DNA of 64,000 bases from Ferranicluibacter quercicola (GCF_021168455.1 NZ_JAJOZR010000005.1:1-64000), one strand, 5' to 3'. Counted from the stretch's first letter, positions 51,251 to 61,088 are shown. Notes: generated by a model not told the origin, from the sequence alone. Numbers and translations are program-made.

Positions 51251-52633
51251 TCAGGAGGCCTCCAGAATGGTCAGCAGGGGATGATCGAGCCCGTGATGGG
51301 TCAGCTGGCCGGCAGCGTCCGTCAGGCCCATGCGCTGCAGCCACGCCTCGAACTCCGGCGCGCGGCCGAGGCCGAGAACCTCGCGGATGTAGAGCTGGTC
51401 GTGAAACGAGGTCGACTGGTAGTTCAGCATGATATCGTCCGCGCCGGGAACGCCGATGACGAAGGTCACGCCGGCCGCGCCGAGCAGCGTCAACAGCACG
51501 TCCATGTCGTCCTGGTCGGCTTCGGCGTGGTTGGTGTAGCAGATGTCGCAGCCCATCGGCACGCCGAGCAGCTTGCCGCAGAAGTGGTCCTCGAGCCCGG
51601 CCCGCACGATCTGCTTGCCGTCCGCCAGATATTCCGGCCCGATGAAGCCGACGACCGTATTGACGATCAGCGGATCGAAGGCGCGGCAGACCGCATAGGC
51701 GCGGGCCTCGCAGGTCTGCTGATCGACGCCATGGTGGCCGCCGGCCGAGAGCGCCGACCCCTGCCCCGTCTCGAAATACATGACGTTGTCGCCCACGGTC
51801 CCGCGCTTCAGCGAGAGCGCGGCGTCGCGCCCTTCCCGCAGCATGTCGAGCGTCACGCCGAACGACTGGTTGGTCTTCTGCGTGCCCGCCACCGACTGGA
51901 ACACCAGATCGACCGGCACGCCCTGCTCGATCATGCCGATCGACGAGGTCACATGCGTCAGGATGCAGGTCTGCGTGGGAATGTCGTAGCGATGCACGAT
52001 CTCGTCGAGCATATGATTGAGGTCGCTCAGCACCGCGATATTGTCGGACGCCGGATTGATGCCGATCACCGCATCGCCGCAGCCATAGAGCAGTCCATCG
52101 ACGATACTGGCGGCGATACCGCGCTTGTCGTCATAGGGATGGTTCGGCTGCAGTCGCACCGCCATCGTGCCGGCCAAGCCGATCGTGTTGCGGAAGCGCG
52201 TGACCACACGGCATTTCCGGGCGACGAGAATGAGATCCTGGTTGCGCATGAGCTTGGACACGGCCGCGACCATCTCTGGCGTCAGCCCGCGCGCCAGAGC
52301 GGAGAGAACAGCGGAACTTGCGGCCGGCGTCAGCAGCCAGTCCCGGAACTGCCCCACCGTCATATGTGCGACCGGCCGGAACGCGGTCGCATCATGGCTG
52401 TCCATGATCAGCCGGGTGACGTCATCCGCCTCATAGGGAATGAGCGCCTCGGTGAGGAATTGCTTCAGCGGCACATCGGCAAGGCACATGCGGGCGGCAA
52501 CGCTCTCTTCCGCGCTCGATGCCGCGACACCGGCCAGCACGTCGCCGGAGCGCAGCGGCGTGGCCTTGGCCATCAGCTGCTTCAGGTCGGCAAAGGCCCA
52601 CAGGGTTCCGCCGGCAATGATGCGATAGGTCAC
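51251..52633 (-). CDS. eutB: Ethanolamine ammonia-lyase large subunit
   Basis: The 460-residue catalytic subunit shows FADLKQLMAKATPLRSGDVLAG, RFRNTIGLAGTMAVRLQPNHPYDD, DGLLYGCGDAVIGINPASDN, GVDQQTCEARAYAV and GCDICYTNHAEADQDD, typical of EutB, with the cobalamin-binding TIM barrel. The start is the GTG at 52631-52633, preceded by GGAG at good spacing and giving the family's YRI..G..W.F opening; the frame is open upstream for 56 codons. Only eutBC are present, with no microcompartment, EutA reactivase or EutR gene nearby, so the locus is the short form used for ethanolamine as a nitrogen source. Confidence 0.95.
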   Translation of the reverse strand: MTYRIIAGGTLWAFADLKQLMAKATPLRSGDVLAGVAASSAEESVAARMCLADVPLKQFLTEALIPYEADDVTRLIMDSHDATAFRPVAHMTVGQFRDWLLTPAASSAVLSALARGLTPEMVAAVSKLMRNQDLILVARKCRVVTRFRNTIGLAGTMAVRLQPNHPYDDKRGIAASIVDGLLYGCGDAVIGINPASDNIAVLSDLNHMLDEIVHRYDIPTQTCILTHVTSSIGMIEQGVPVDLVFQSVAGTQKTNQSFGVTLDMLREGRDAALSLKRGTVGDNVMYFETGQGSALSAGGHHGVDQQTCEARAYAVCRAFDPLIVNTVVGFIGPEYLADGKQIVRAGLEDHFCGKLLGVPMGCDICYTNHAEADQDDMDVLLTLLGAAGVTFVIGVPGADDIMLNYQSTSFHDQLYIREVLGLGRAPEFEAWLQRMGLTDAAGQLTHHGLDHPLLTILEAS

Positions 52634-52983
52634 ACGTCGTCTCCGCTTCTGGCATCCGGCCGGCGAACCTTGCAGAGAGGCGCGCAACACGGATCTTGCC
52701 GTTCGATTCAGGACCCTCTGATACAAACCATGCCGCGCCGGCCATCGCAAGGCGGAAATCGCCGCAGCGCACAATGCTTGCCGCACTGCAAGGAAAATCA
52801 TTTCTTTTGTTCAATGCGTTAGCCGTGACAGACCATCAATTCGGGCGCGCCGCAGCCCTGCCCTGCCATCGGAAAGCCTTGATATCCTTTGACAGTCGGG
52901 GCAGGAGCGCTTTAAGAACACCGGACCGAACCGACGCCTTTGGCGCACATTTCATGTTTCAGATTTTCATTTCGAGGATATTC
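52634..52983. other. Divergent promoter region of eutB and the glycosyltransferase gene
   Basis: These 350 bases separate eutB (minus) from the glycosyltransferase gene (plus). A TTGACA (52889-52894) could be the -35 of the latter, but the following -10 is poor. No cobalamin riboswitch-like structure or other RNA was recognised. No gene was found. Confidence 0.45.
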
Positions 52984-55686
52984 ATGGCTGCCGGAAACTG
53001 GTTGGACCTCCTGAAAGGAACATCGAGCAAAAGCGCGACCGCGCCCCTCTTGCAAAAGGCGGATGCCGCGAATGCTGCCCACAACTGGGCGGAGGCTGCG
53101 CGTCTCTACGAACAGGTTCTCAAGGCAGACCCGACGAAGGTCGCGATCTGGATCCAGCTCGGCCATTGCCGCAAGGAGATGGGCGACATCGGTAGTGCCC
53201 GCAGCGCCTATGTGACCGCAAGCGAACTGGCGCCGGATCAGTCCGAAGCCTATTTCCACCTCGCACACATGCTCCGCTTCCGCGGCGACATCTGGGGCGG
53301 CTACGAGAACTTTCTGAAAGCTTTCGAGGCCGACGGCAACCCGCAGGCCGAGAAGGAACTGAGCCTGATGCTCGGTTCGGAATATGCGTATCCCGAAACG
53401 ATCCGGATGATCGACGAGGTCTTCAGCACGGAAGACTATCTCGAACTGAACGGCGATATCGCGACGGCCGGCGTCGATCCGCGCCTCCATTACATCCTGT
53501 TCGGCTGGAAGGAAAAGCGGTCTCCCTCCCACATTTTCGACCCGTGGTATTACGAGCGCCAGTACCGCAAGCACCTGAAGCCCGGCACCATGCCGCTGCT
53601 GCATTATGTCAAGAATCGCAGCAAGGGCTTTCGCGGCAACGCGCTCAGCGAAAAGCGCTGGTTCACGGCAAAGGCGCCGGAACGTCACGAATGGGACGCC
53701 CTCTCCCCCGCCGTCCTCGGCGACACGACGCGCGCCGTCGTCATCCTTCCGGTCTACAAGGGTTACGACGAGACGCTGGCCTCCGTCTATCACGCCCTTT
53801 CGGCACGCGGCGATGCGGCCTACAGCCTGCTCGTCATCAACGACTGCGGCCCGGATCAGAAGCTCAACGCGGAACTGGCGCGCCTCGGCGAAAAGGGCCT
53901 GTTCGACTATCACTTGAGCGAAAAGAACCGCGGCTTCGTCCAGACCTGCAACCATGCGATCGCGGATCTCTCGGGCGGGCTCGATGTGGTCCTGCTCAAC
54001 TCCGACGCCTTCGTTTTCCCCGGCTGGTTCGAGCGGATGATCGCCCACGCCGACAAGGACCCGCGCGTCGCCACCATCACGCCGCTCTCCAACAATGCGA
54101 CGCTCTGCAGCTACCCGCTGCGCGACAAGAACAACCTGCTCTCGCTCGAGTGCACGCCGGCCAAGATGAACGATATCGCCGGCCGCGCCAATGCCGGCGT
54201 TGCCGTGGAAGCGCCGACCGGCGTCGGCTTCTGCTTCTACATGCGCCGCTCGGTCATCGAGGAGATCGGCGCGCTCGACCCCGTCGCCTTCAAGGTCGGC
54301 TATGGCGAAGAGAACGACTTCTGCATGCGCAGCCTGAATGCCGGCTACAAGAACCTGCTCGCCTGCGACGTCTTCACCTTCCATGTCGGCTCGGTCTCCT
54401 TCTCCTCCTCCAAGGCGGAGAATTTCGATGCGGGACAGAAGGCGCTGCTGCGCAAGCATCCGAACTACCCGTCGCTCGTGCGGCATCATTTCGAAGCCGA
54501 TCCGGCGCAGACGGCACGCCGTACGCTGGATCGCGCGCGGCTGATCGACATGGCCAAGGGCGCCGCGCTGATGGTCACCCACAACTGGGGCGGCGGCATC
54601 GACACCTATCTGAAGGACAAGGCCGCCGAACTCTCCCTGCTCGGCACGAAGTCGCTCATGATGAAGGTCCATGACAACCACATGGTCTCCTTCTCCCAGG
54701 ACGACATCTACGTCCCGAACCTCGTGGATATCGACATGCGCACGGAGATGGCCTTCGTGCTGCAGCTGCTCGCCGACCTCTCCCCGAGCCGCATCATGGT
54801 GAACTCGTTTGCCGGCCTCACCTGGGACTTCCACAGCGCCCTGCTCGCATCGCTCTCCGCCCTCAGCGCGGAAAAGACGCTGGTGCTGCACGACTACTCG
54901 GCCATCACCCACCACTACCAGCTGATCCGTCCCGACCAGATCTATGCCGGCCTACCGACCATGGCGGATCTGCGCCAGTGGGCGCTGATGAAGAACCCGC
55001 AGGCGACCGACCCCTGCGATCCCGACATCCGCCATGCCGCCTACAACGCGTTTCTGGTGGATGCCAAGGTGGAATCGCCCAGCAAGGCATCGGCCGAGAT
55101 CTTCCGTACCTTCTTCCCGAAGGCGGACATCCGCGTCGTCCCGCACGAGGAGACCTGGGACGTGCTGCCGGACGTCCTGCCGCGTCGCCCGGACGGGCAG
55201 ATCCGCGTTACCCTCATCGGTGCCATCGGCTCGCACAAGGGCAGCGATATCCTGCTGGCATTGGCAAACGACTCCCGCGACCGCTATCTCGGCATCGACT
55301 ACAGCGTCGTCGGCTACACCAACAACGACGAAGCGCTGACCAAGGCCGATGTGGAGATCACGGGGGCCTATACGACGAACGAGGAAGCCTTCATCGAGCT
55401 CGAGCGCATCCAGCCCGACCTGATCTTCATCCCGAGCGTCTGGCCGGAAACCTTCTGCTACACGCTGTCGATCGCACTGAAGACCGGCGTGCCCACGGTC
55501 GTCTTCGACCTCGGTGCGCAGGCCGATCGTATCCGCGAAGCCGGCACCGGCCATATCCTCGATCCGAAGCTGATCAACAGCCCGACCGCCCTCTCGGATG
55601 CGCTTCTGGCATTGGGCGAGACCCTCGCGCAGCCGGCCCCGGCGGCCGTCTCGGCAGAACCGGCCCGAAAGAGTGCGTCTCTCTGA
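52984..55686 (+). CDS. Large glycosyltransferase: TPR, GT2 and GT4-like domains
   Basis: The 900-residue protein has three parts. Residues about 30-140 are TPR-like repeats (AAHNWAEAARLYEQVLKADPTKVAIWIQLGHCRKEMGD). Residues about 250-520 form a family 2 glycosyltransferase (VVILPVYKGYDETLASVYHAL; acidic motif LLNSDAFVFPGWF near 337; GEENDFCMRSLNAGYKN). The C-terminal part (about 550-870) looks like a GT-B fold (VTLIGAIGSHKGSDILLAL near 740; IPSVWPETFCYTLSIALKTGVP near 817). It probably builds a surface polysaccharide or glycosylates a protein; the product is unknown. ATG 52984 follows a GAGGATATTC site. An earlier open frame has no conserved residues. Confidence 0.88.
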   Translation: MAAGNWLDLLKGTSSKSATAPLLQKADAANAAHNWAEAARLYEQVLKADPTKVAIWIQLGHCRKEMGDIGSARSAYVTASELAPDQSEAYFHLAHMLRFRGDIWGGYENFLKAFEADGNPQAEKELSLMLGSEYAYPETIRMIDEVFSTEDYLELNGDIATAGVDPRLHYILFGWKEKRSPSHIFDPWYYERQYRKHLKPGTMPLLHYVKNRSKGFRGNALSEKRWFTAKAPERHEWDALSPAVLGDTTRAVVILPVYKGYDETLASVYHALSARGDAAYSLLVINDCGPDQKLNAELARLGEKGLFDYHLSEKNRGFVQTCNHAIADLSGGLDVVLLNSDAFVFPGWFERMIAHADKDPRVATITPLSNNATLCSYPLRDKNNLLSLECTPAKMNDIAGRANAGVAVEAPTGVGFCFYMRRSVIEEIGALDPVAFKVGYGEENDFCMRSLNAGYKNLLACDVFTFHVGSVSFSSSKAENFDAGQKALLRKHPNYPSLVRHHFEADPAQTARRTLDRARLIDMAKGAALMVTHNWGGGIDTYLKDKAAELSLLGTKSLMMKVHDNHMVSFSQDDIYVPNLVDIDMRTEMAFVLQLLADLSPSRIMVNSFAGLTWDFHSALLASLSALSAEKTLVLHDYSAITHHYQLIRPDQIYAGLPTMADLRQWALMKNPQATDPCDPDIRHAAYNAFLVDAKVESPSKASAEIFRTFFPKADIRVVPHEETWDVLPDVLPRRPDGQIRVTLIGAIGSHKGSDILLALANDSRDRYLGIDYSVVGYTNNDEALTKADVEITGAYTTNEEAFIELERIQPDLIFIPSVWPETFCYTLSIALKTGVPTVVFDLGAQADRIREAGTGHILDPKLINSPTALSDALLALGETLAQPAPAAVSAEPARKSASL

Positions 55687-55700
55687 GATCGGCCCCCTCT

Positions 55701-55726
55701 CCCCGCGTGTCTGAAGAGACGCGGGG
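55701..55726. terminator. Weak hairpin between convergent genes
   Basis: CCCCGCG (55701-55707) pairs with CGCGGGG (55720-55726), with a further inner TCT/AGA after a bulge. There is no T-run. It lies 15 bases past the glycosyltransferase stop and may slow or stop transcription from either side. Confidence 0.4.
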
Positions 55727-55812
55727 GCTCATGCCCGCCCCGCAGCAGGCTTGCCCGACCTCGGGCTGGCTTGGTCTTGTCAGTCTTGAATCGTATGATC
55801 GAACGCGCGCCG

Positions 55813-56568
55813 TCACGCCGGCGTGCGAACGAAGCCCTTGCTCGCGACCATCAGATTGCGCGTATAGTCCGCGGTGATCCGGCCTTCCACGAGATCCGAC
55901 GCGCTTAGATGCTCCACGACACGGCCGTTGCGCATGACGGCGAGTTGGTCGCACATATGCGTGACGACGCCGAGGTCGTGGCTGACCATCAGGAAGGTGA
56001 GGCCCCGGTCGCGCCGGATCTGCTCCAGCAGATTGAGCACCTCCGCCTGCACCGAGGCATCGAGCGCGGATGTCGGCTCGTCCAGCAGCAGGATCGAGGG
56101 CTCGACGATCAGCGCCCGGGCAATCGCCACGCGCTGGCGCTGCCCGCCGGAAAGCTGGTGGGAATAGCGGAACCGGAAGCCCGTGCCCAATCCCACCTCG
56201 TCCAGCGCCCGCGCGATGCGCGCCTCGGCGTCGGAAATGCCGTGGATCGCCAGCGGCTCCTGCAGCAGACGATCGATGGTCTGGCGCGGATGCAGCGAGC
56301 CGTAGGGGTCCTGAAAGACCATCTGGACGTCGCGATAGAACGCCTTGTCGCGGCGGCGCAGCGCCAGCGTCCGGCCATGGACCTCCAGCGTGCCGGAGGC
56401 AACCGGCGCAAGGCCCGCGATCGCCCGCAGAAGCGTCGATTTGCCGGAACCGGACTCGCCGACGAGACCGTAGGACTGGCCCTTCCCGACCGCGATGCTG
56501 ACGCTGTCGAGCGCCTTGAAATCCTCGTAGATGACCGTGACGTCACGTGCGGAAACGGCAATGCTCAT
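55813..56568 (-). CDS. Peptide ABC transporter ATPase (DppF-like)
   Basis: The 251-residue ATPase has Walker A GESGSGKS near residue 36, the signature LSGGQRQRVAIARAL and Walker B ILLLDEPTSALD. The FQDPYGSLHPR motif is diagnostic of the DppF/OppF type. It pairs with the next ATPase to power the peptide importer. The start is the ATG at 56566-56568, overlapping the upstream gene's stop (ATGA); a GTG three codons earlier is an alternative. It is the last gene of the operon. Confidence 0.92.
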   Translation of the reverse strand: MSIAVSARDVTVIYEDFKALDSVSIAVGKGQSYGLVGESGSGKSTLLRAIAGLAPVASGTLEVHGRTLALRRRDKAFYRDVQMVFQDPYGSLHPRQTIDRLLQEPLAIHGISDAEARIARALDEVGLGTGFRFRYSHQLSGGQRQRVAIARALIVEPSILLLDEPTSALDASVQAEVLNLLEQIRRDRGLTFLMVSHDLGVVTHMCDQLAVMRNGRVVEHLSASDLVEGRITADYTRNLMVASKGFVRTPA

Positions 56569-57398
56569 AGGGCCCACTCCGGCTTGCGGTCGAGGACAGG
56601 CAGCGGATGCCGGTCGCTGCCGATCTCCGGCATGCAGGACAACAGCCCCTGCGTATAGGGATGGCGCGCATTGCGCAGGTCCTGGGCTGCGATCTCCTCG
56701 ACGATACGACCGGCATACATCACGATCACCCGGTCGCAGAAGGACGAGACCAGCCGCAGATCATGGCTGACGAAGATCAGGCCCATGCCGCGCTGGGCCA
56801 CGAGCTTGTCGAGAATGGCGAGCACGTCGAGCTGCACCGTCACGTCGAGGGCCGAGGTCGGCTCGTCGGCGATCAACAGCTCCGGCTCCGCGATCAGCAT
56901 CATCGCGATCATCGCGCGCTGCCCCATGCCGCCGGAAATCTCGTGCGGATGCAGGTCGAAGACGCGCGCGGCATCGCGGATCTGCACCGCTTCCAGCATG
57001 GCGATCGCCCGTTCCTTGGCCTCAGACGCGCCGATCCTGCGATGCGTTCGCAGCGTTTCCACGATCTGGCGGCCGATGGTCATGACAGGGTTCAGCGAAT
57101 ATTTCGGGTCCTGCAGGATCATGGCGACACGGTTGCCGCGCAGCTCGCGCCTCTGGCGCGGCGACGCCGTGAGCAGATCGATGCCGTCGAAGGTCAGCGT
57201 CTTCGCCGTGATCCGCGCATGCGGCGGCGTCAGGCCCATGATCGCGCGTCCCGTCTGGGATTTGCCCGAGCCGCTTTCGCCCACGATGCCGAGGCGCTCG
57301 CGCCCCAGCGAAAACGTCACGCCGCGCACGGCCTCCACCAGCCCGGTCCGCGTGGGGAAGCTCACGCGCAGATCCTTGACGGTCAGAAGCGGGCTCAT
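56565..57398 (-). CDS. Peptide ABC transporter ATPase (DppD-like)
   Basis: The 277-residue ATPase has Walker A GESGSGKS, the DppD motif MILQDPKYSLNPVMTIGRQI, signature ISGGMGQRAMIAMML (a variant LSGGQ) and Walker B LLIADEPTSALDVT. The C-terminal HPYTQGLLSCMP is the oligopeptide-transporter extension. It overlaps both neighbours by four bases, so the ATPases and DppC are translationally linked. Confidence 0.92.
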   Translation of the reverse strand: MSPLLTVKDLRVSFPTRTGLVEAVRGVTFSLGRERLGIVGESGSGKSQTGRAIMGLTPPHARITAKTLTFDGIDLLTASPRQRRELRGNRVAMILQDPKYSLNPVMTIGRQIVETLRTHRRIGASEAKERAIAMLEAVQIRDAARVFDLHPHEISGGMGQRAMIAMMLIAEPELLIADEPTSALDVTVQLDVLAILDKLVAQRGMGLIFVSHDLRLVSSFCDRVIVMYAGRIVEEIAAQDLRNARHPYTQGLLSCMPEIGSDRHPLPVLDRKPEWAL

Positions 57399-58324
57399 TG
57401 TCCGGCCTCGCGCGGATCGAGGGCATCGCGAAGACCGTCGCCCAGAAGGTTGAAGGCGAGGCTGACGAGCAGGATCGCGATGCCCGGCATGGTCGCCACC
57501 CACCATTGGTCGAGAATGAAACGGCGGCCGGACGCGATCATGGCGCCCCATTCCGGCAGCGGCGGCTGGGCGCCGAGCCCGAGAAAGCCGAGGCCGGCGG
57601 CCGTCAGAATGACGCCCGCCATGTCGAGCGTGATGCGCACGATCAGCGAAGAGAGGCACATGGGCATGACATGCAGCAGCACGATGCGCAGGGGAGACGC
57701 CCCCATCAGCCGCACGGCAGCGATATAGTCCGCATTGCGCACGGTCATGGTTTCGGCCCGTGCGATGCGCGCATAGGGCGGCCAGGAGGTGACGGCGATG
57801 GCGAGCACCGCGTTCTCGATCCCCGGCCCGAGGGCCGCAACGAGCGCGAGCGCCAGCACGAGCTTCGGAAAAGCGAGGAAGATATCGGTGATCCGCATCA
57901 GCACCGCATCGACCCAGCCGCCGGCATAGCCGGCGACGGCACCGACGACGAGGCCGATCGGCGCGGCGATGACGGCGACGAGAATGATGACGAACAGCGT
58001 CAGCCGCGACCCGTGCAGAAGCCGCGACAGGATATCGCGCCCCTGCTCGTCGGTCCCGAGAAGATAACCGGGAGAGCCCGGCGGCAACAGGCGCGCGCCG
58101 GCCAGATTGCCGGTGACGGGCGAATGCGGCGACAGCACGCCGGCAAAGATCGCCATCAGGATGAGCAGGACGAGAATGCCGAGACCGAGCAGCGCCAGCC
58201 GGTTGGCCGAAAACCGGCGCCAGGTCATATAGGCCCGGCCGAGCCGCGCCTGCATCCGCGATTGCGGCCGGTCGGAGAGAAGCCAGTCGCGCCGGCTCAT
58301 GGGAGCGGAGGGTACAGCCGTCAT
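57395..58324 (-). CDS. Peptide ABC transporter permease (DppC-like)
   Basis: The 309-residue permease has six membrane helices, the GTDEQGRDILSRLLHGSR motif of DppC/OppC proteins (the cytoplasmic DEQGRD), and the ATPase-contact EAA-like segment AAVRLMGASPLRIVLLHVMP. It forms the channel with DppB. The start overlaps the DppB stop by four bases. Confidence 0.92.
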   Translation of the reverse strand: MTAVPSAPMSRRDWLLSDRPQSRMQARLGRAYMTWRRFSANRLALLGLGILVLLILMAIFAGVLSPHSPVTGNLAGARLLPPGSPGYLLGTDEQGRDILSRLLHGSRLTLFVIILVAVIAAPIGLVVGAVAGYAGGWVDAVLMRITDIFLAFPKLVLALALVAALGPGIENAVLAIAVTSWPPYARIARAETMTVRNADYIAAVRLMGASPLRIVLLHVMPMCLSSLIVRITLDMAGVILTAAGLGFLGLGAQPPLPEWGAMIASGRRFILDQWWVATMPGIAILLVSLAFNLLGDGLRDALDPREAGQ

Positions 58325-59394
58325 CGCGCGCGCGTCCTCGGGTCGAGCGTCCGGTAGAGAATATCGGACAGGATATTGATGGCGATGAAGATCGAGCCGA
58401 TCACGATCGTGCCGCCGAGCACGGCGTTCATGTCGGCATTCTGCAGCGAGTTGGTGATGTAGAGCCCGATCCCCGGCCAGGCGAACACGGTCTCGGTGAG
58501 CACCGAGCCTTCCAGAAGGCTCGCATAGGACAGGGCGATGACGGTGACGAGCGGCACGGCGGCATTGCGCAGCGCATGGAACCAGATGATCCGGCTCTCC
58601 GAAAGCCCCTTCGCCCGGGCCGCGACGATATATTCCTGCGACAATTCATTGAGCATGAAATTGCGCGTCATCCGGCTGATATAGGCAAGCGACACATAGC
58701 CGAGCAGGCTCGCCGGCAGGATGATGTGGCGGAAGACGTCGCGAAACACGTCCCACTGTCCCTGCCACAGCGAATCCAGGAGAAAGAGCCCGGTCTTCGG
58801 CGTGAAGGTATATTCGTAGACGACATCGATCCGGCCGGGAAAGGCGACCCAGCGAAGCTGCGCGTAGAACAGGAGCAGCGACAGCAGCGCCAGCCAGAAG
58901 ATCGGCACGGAATAGCCGATCAGCCCGACGATGCGCACGGCCTGATCGATCAGGCTGCCGCGCTTGACGGCGGCGAGAACGCCGAGCGGCACGCCGATGA
59001 GACTGCCGATCAGCGTCCCGAGCGTCGCAAGCTCGAAGGTCGCCGGCAGCACGCGGCGGATGTCCGTCATGACGGGATTGGTGGTGAGCACCGACGTCCC
59101 GAAATTTCCCTGCAGCGCATCGCCGAGATAGCGAAGGAACTGCTGGTAGAGCGGCAGGTTCAGCCCCATCTCCTCGCGCACCCGCTCCACCACATGGGCG
59201 GGCGCCCGGTCGCCGAGAACGGCCAGCACCGGATCGATCGGGATCACCCGGCCGATGAAGAAGGTCACGGCGAGAAGGCCGAGATAGGTGGTGACGATGA
59301 CCACGAGGAAGCGCGCGACGATGGCCGCCCGCCCCCGCGCCCGGGCGCCTTTCGAGCGCCCGGCCACCATCTGCGACGTTTCGGGAAGGGTCAT
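58321..59394 (-). CDS. Peptide ABC transporter permease (DppB-like)
   Basis: The 357-residue permease has a basic N-terminal extension (MTLPETSQMVAGRSKGARARGR), then the DppB features GRVIPIDPVLAVLGDRAP, PLYQQFLRYLGDALQGNFGTSV and the EAA-like loop VAARAKGLSESRIIWFHALRNA. About six helices are visible. It is the second component of the importer, nine bases after the binding-protein gene. Confidence 0.92.
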   Translation of the reverse strand: MTLPETSQMVAGRSKGARARGRAAIVARFLVVIVTTYLGLLAVTFFIGRVIPIDPVLAVLGDRAPAHVVERVREEMGLNLPLYQQFLRYLGDALQGNFGTSVLTTNPVMTDIRRVLPATFELATLGTLIGSLIGVPLGVLAAVKRGSLIDQAVRIVGLIGYSVPIFWLALLSLLLFYAQLRWVAFPGRIDVVYEYTFTPKTGLFLLDSLWQGQWDVFRDVFRHIILPASLLGYVSLAYISRMTRNFMLNELSQEYIVAARAKGLSESRIIWFHALRNAAVPLVTVIALSYASLLEGSVLTETVFAWPGIGLYITNSLQNADMNAVLGGTIVIGSIFIAINILSDILYRTLDPRTRAR

Positions 59395-59403
59395 GCGGCC
59401 GGC

Positions 59404-61044
59404 CTATTCCTTGGTGACGCCACCGAGGAAGGTCGTGTCGAAGCTCGGGCCCAGCTTGAAGTTCTGCACGTCCTTGCGCACGCCCGCGACTTCGGTCTGC
59501 TGGTAGATCACGACGAACGGACCACGATCGAGAACGGCCTTCTGAAGGCCCTTGTAGATGTCGGCGCGCTTCGCCGGATCCTTTTCCAGCAGGGCAGCCT
59601 TCGTCTGTTCCGTCAGATCCGGAACGTCCCAGGCATTGCGCCAGGCGAGCGTCTTGTTCTTGCCCTCGTCCGAATTGTCGTAGTTGATCGTGAAGGTCTC
59701 GGCATTCGAATTCGGATCGAAGTAATCCTGGCCCCAGACGCCGATATAGATGTCGTGCGTGCGGGCACGGAACTTGGTGATCGTCTGCTTGCCGTCGCCG
59801 GGAATGATGTCGATCTTGATACCGGCCTGCGCCGCCGTCTGCTGGATCGATTCCGCGATACCCGTGGTCGGCTGGTTGCTGCGCACGTCCATCGTCACGG
59901 TAAAGCCGTCCGGCAGGCCGGCCTTGGCCAGCAATGCCTTGGCCTTGGCCACGTCGAATGTGAAGGGCTTTTCGTCCAGCTCGCCGAGAACGCCCTTCGG
60001 CAGGAACGTCTGGTGCACCTCGCCGACGCCCTTGATCAGCGTCGAGCCGATCGCATCGTAATCGACCAGATACTTGAAGGCTTCGATCACTTCCGGCTTG
60101 GCGAGGTTCGGGTTCTTCTGGTTCAGGCTGAAATAGAACACCGTGCCCTTGGGCGCGCTGGTCTGAACGATGCCCTCCTTGCCGGCCGTCGATTCCAGAT
60201 CGTTCGGCTCGAGATTGCGGGCGATGTCGATGTCGCCGTTCTCGAGCGCCAGGCGCTGGCCCGAGCTTTCCTTGAGGTGGCGATAGATGACGCGGGCAAG
60301 CTTCGGCTTCTCGCCGAAATAGGTATCGTTACGCTCCAGCACGACGACCTCGTTGGCGCGCCATTCGCGCAGCTTGAAGGGACCGGAGCCGGCGAAGTTC
60401 GTCTTCAGCCAGGCATTGCCGAAGTCGTTGTCGTACTTGTTCTCGGCGGTCTTCTCGACCGGTGCCACATGCTCCAGCACAAGCTTCTTGTCGACGATCG
60501 AGCCGACCGTGGCCGTCAGGCAGTTCAGCACGAAGCTCGGGGCATAGGGCTTGTCGACCGTCAGCGTGAAGGTGGTGGCATCCACCGCCTTCGCCTTCTC
60601 CGTCACATTGTCGCCGCTCAGGCCGAACTGGGTGAGAATGAAGGCCGGGCTCTTGTCCATCTTGATAACGCGCTCGATCGACCAGGCGACGTCCTCGGCG
60701 GTGATTGGATTGCCGGAGGCGAAGGTCATGCCCGGCTTCAGCTTGAAGGTGAAGGTCAGGCCATCGTCGGACACCGTCCAGCTCTCGGCCAGGTCGCCCT
60801 TGACCTTGGACGTATCGGCAAGGTCGAGCCGCACGAGCAGGCTGTAGGTGTTGGCGGTGATTTCGGCCGTCGAGATTTCGAAGGCCTCGCCCGGGTCCAT
60901 GGAAATGATGTCGTCGATCGCCCAGGCCTGAACCAGCGTGTCCGCGGGCGTTGCGGCATAGGCGGGCGCGGCCGCCGCCATGATGAGGGCGATCGCCGCC
61001 CCTGCCGTCAACCGTCGCATCGTCGTGCCGAAAGTATGCATCAT
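59404..61044 (-). CDS. Dipeptide ABC transporter substrate-binding protein
   Basis: The 546-residue periplasmic protein has a signal peptide (MRRLTAGAAIALIMAAAAPAYA) and the family 5 (DppA/OppA) fold: SLLVRLDLADTSKVKGDLAESWTVSDDGLTFTFKLKPGMTFASGNPITAEDVAWSIER. It should bind short peptides or D-aminopeptides. Between it and the dipeptidase gene lie 44 bases. The start at MMHTFGTTMRR may instead be eight codons later, at MRRLTAG. Confidence 0.92.
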   Translation of the reverse strand: MMHTFGTTMRRLTAGAAIALIMAAAAPAYAATPADTLVQAWAIDDIISMDPGEAFEISTAEITANTYSLLVRLDLADTSKVKGDLAESWTVSDDGLTFTFKLKPGMTFASGNPITAEDVAWSIERVIKMDKSPAFILTQFGLSGDNVTEKAKAVDATTFTLTVDKPYAPSFVLNCLTATVGSIVDKKLVLEHVAPVEKTAENKYDNDFGNAWLKTNFAGSGPFKLREWRANEVVVLERNDTYFGEKPKLARVIYRHLKESSGQRLALENGDIDIARNLEPNDLESTAGKEGIVQTSAPKGTVFYFSLNQKNPNLAKPEVIEAFKYLVDYDAIGSTLIKGVGEVHQTFLPKGVLGELDEKPFTFDVAKAKALLAKAGLPDGFTVTMDVRSNQPTTGIAESIQQTAAQAGIKIDIIPGDGKQTITKFRARTHDIYIGVWGQDYFDPNSNAETFTINYDNSDEGKNKTLAWRNAWDVPDLTEQTKAALLEKDPAKRADIYKGLQKAVLDRGPFVVIYQQTEVAGVRKDVQNFKLGPSFDTTFLGGVTKE

Positions 61045-61088
61045 CGCTCTGTTCCCTTTGTCATTCTGGCCTTTGCGGCCGTTGATCG

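Noticed and set aside
52634..52983. A cobalamin riboswitch ahead of eutB
   Set aside because: The expected conserved boxes and stems were not found; the region holds only weak promoter-like sequence.
52912..54915. A 667-codon open frame on the minus strand opposite the large glycosyltransferase gene
   Set aside because: Its translation is rich in G, R, A, V and E with no recognisable domain; it is a by-product of GC-rich codon use on the opposite strand, where three clear domains are encoded.
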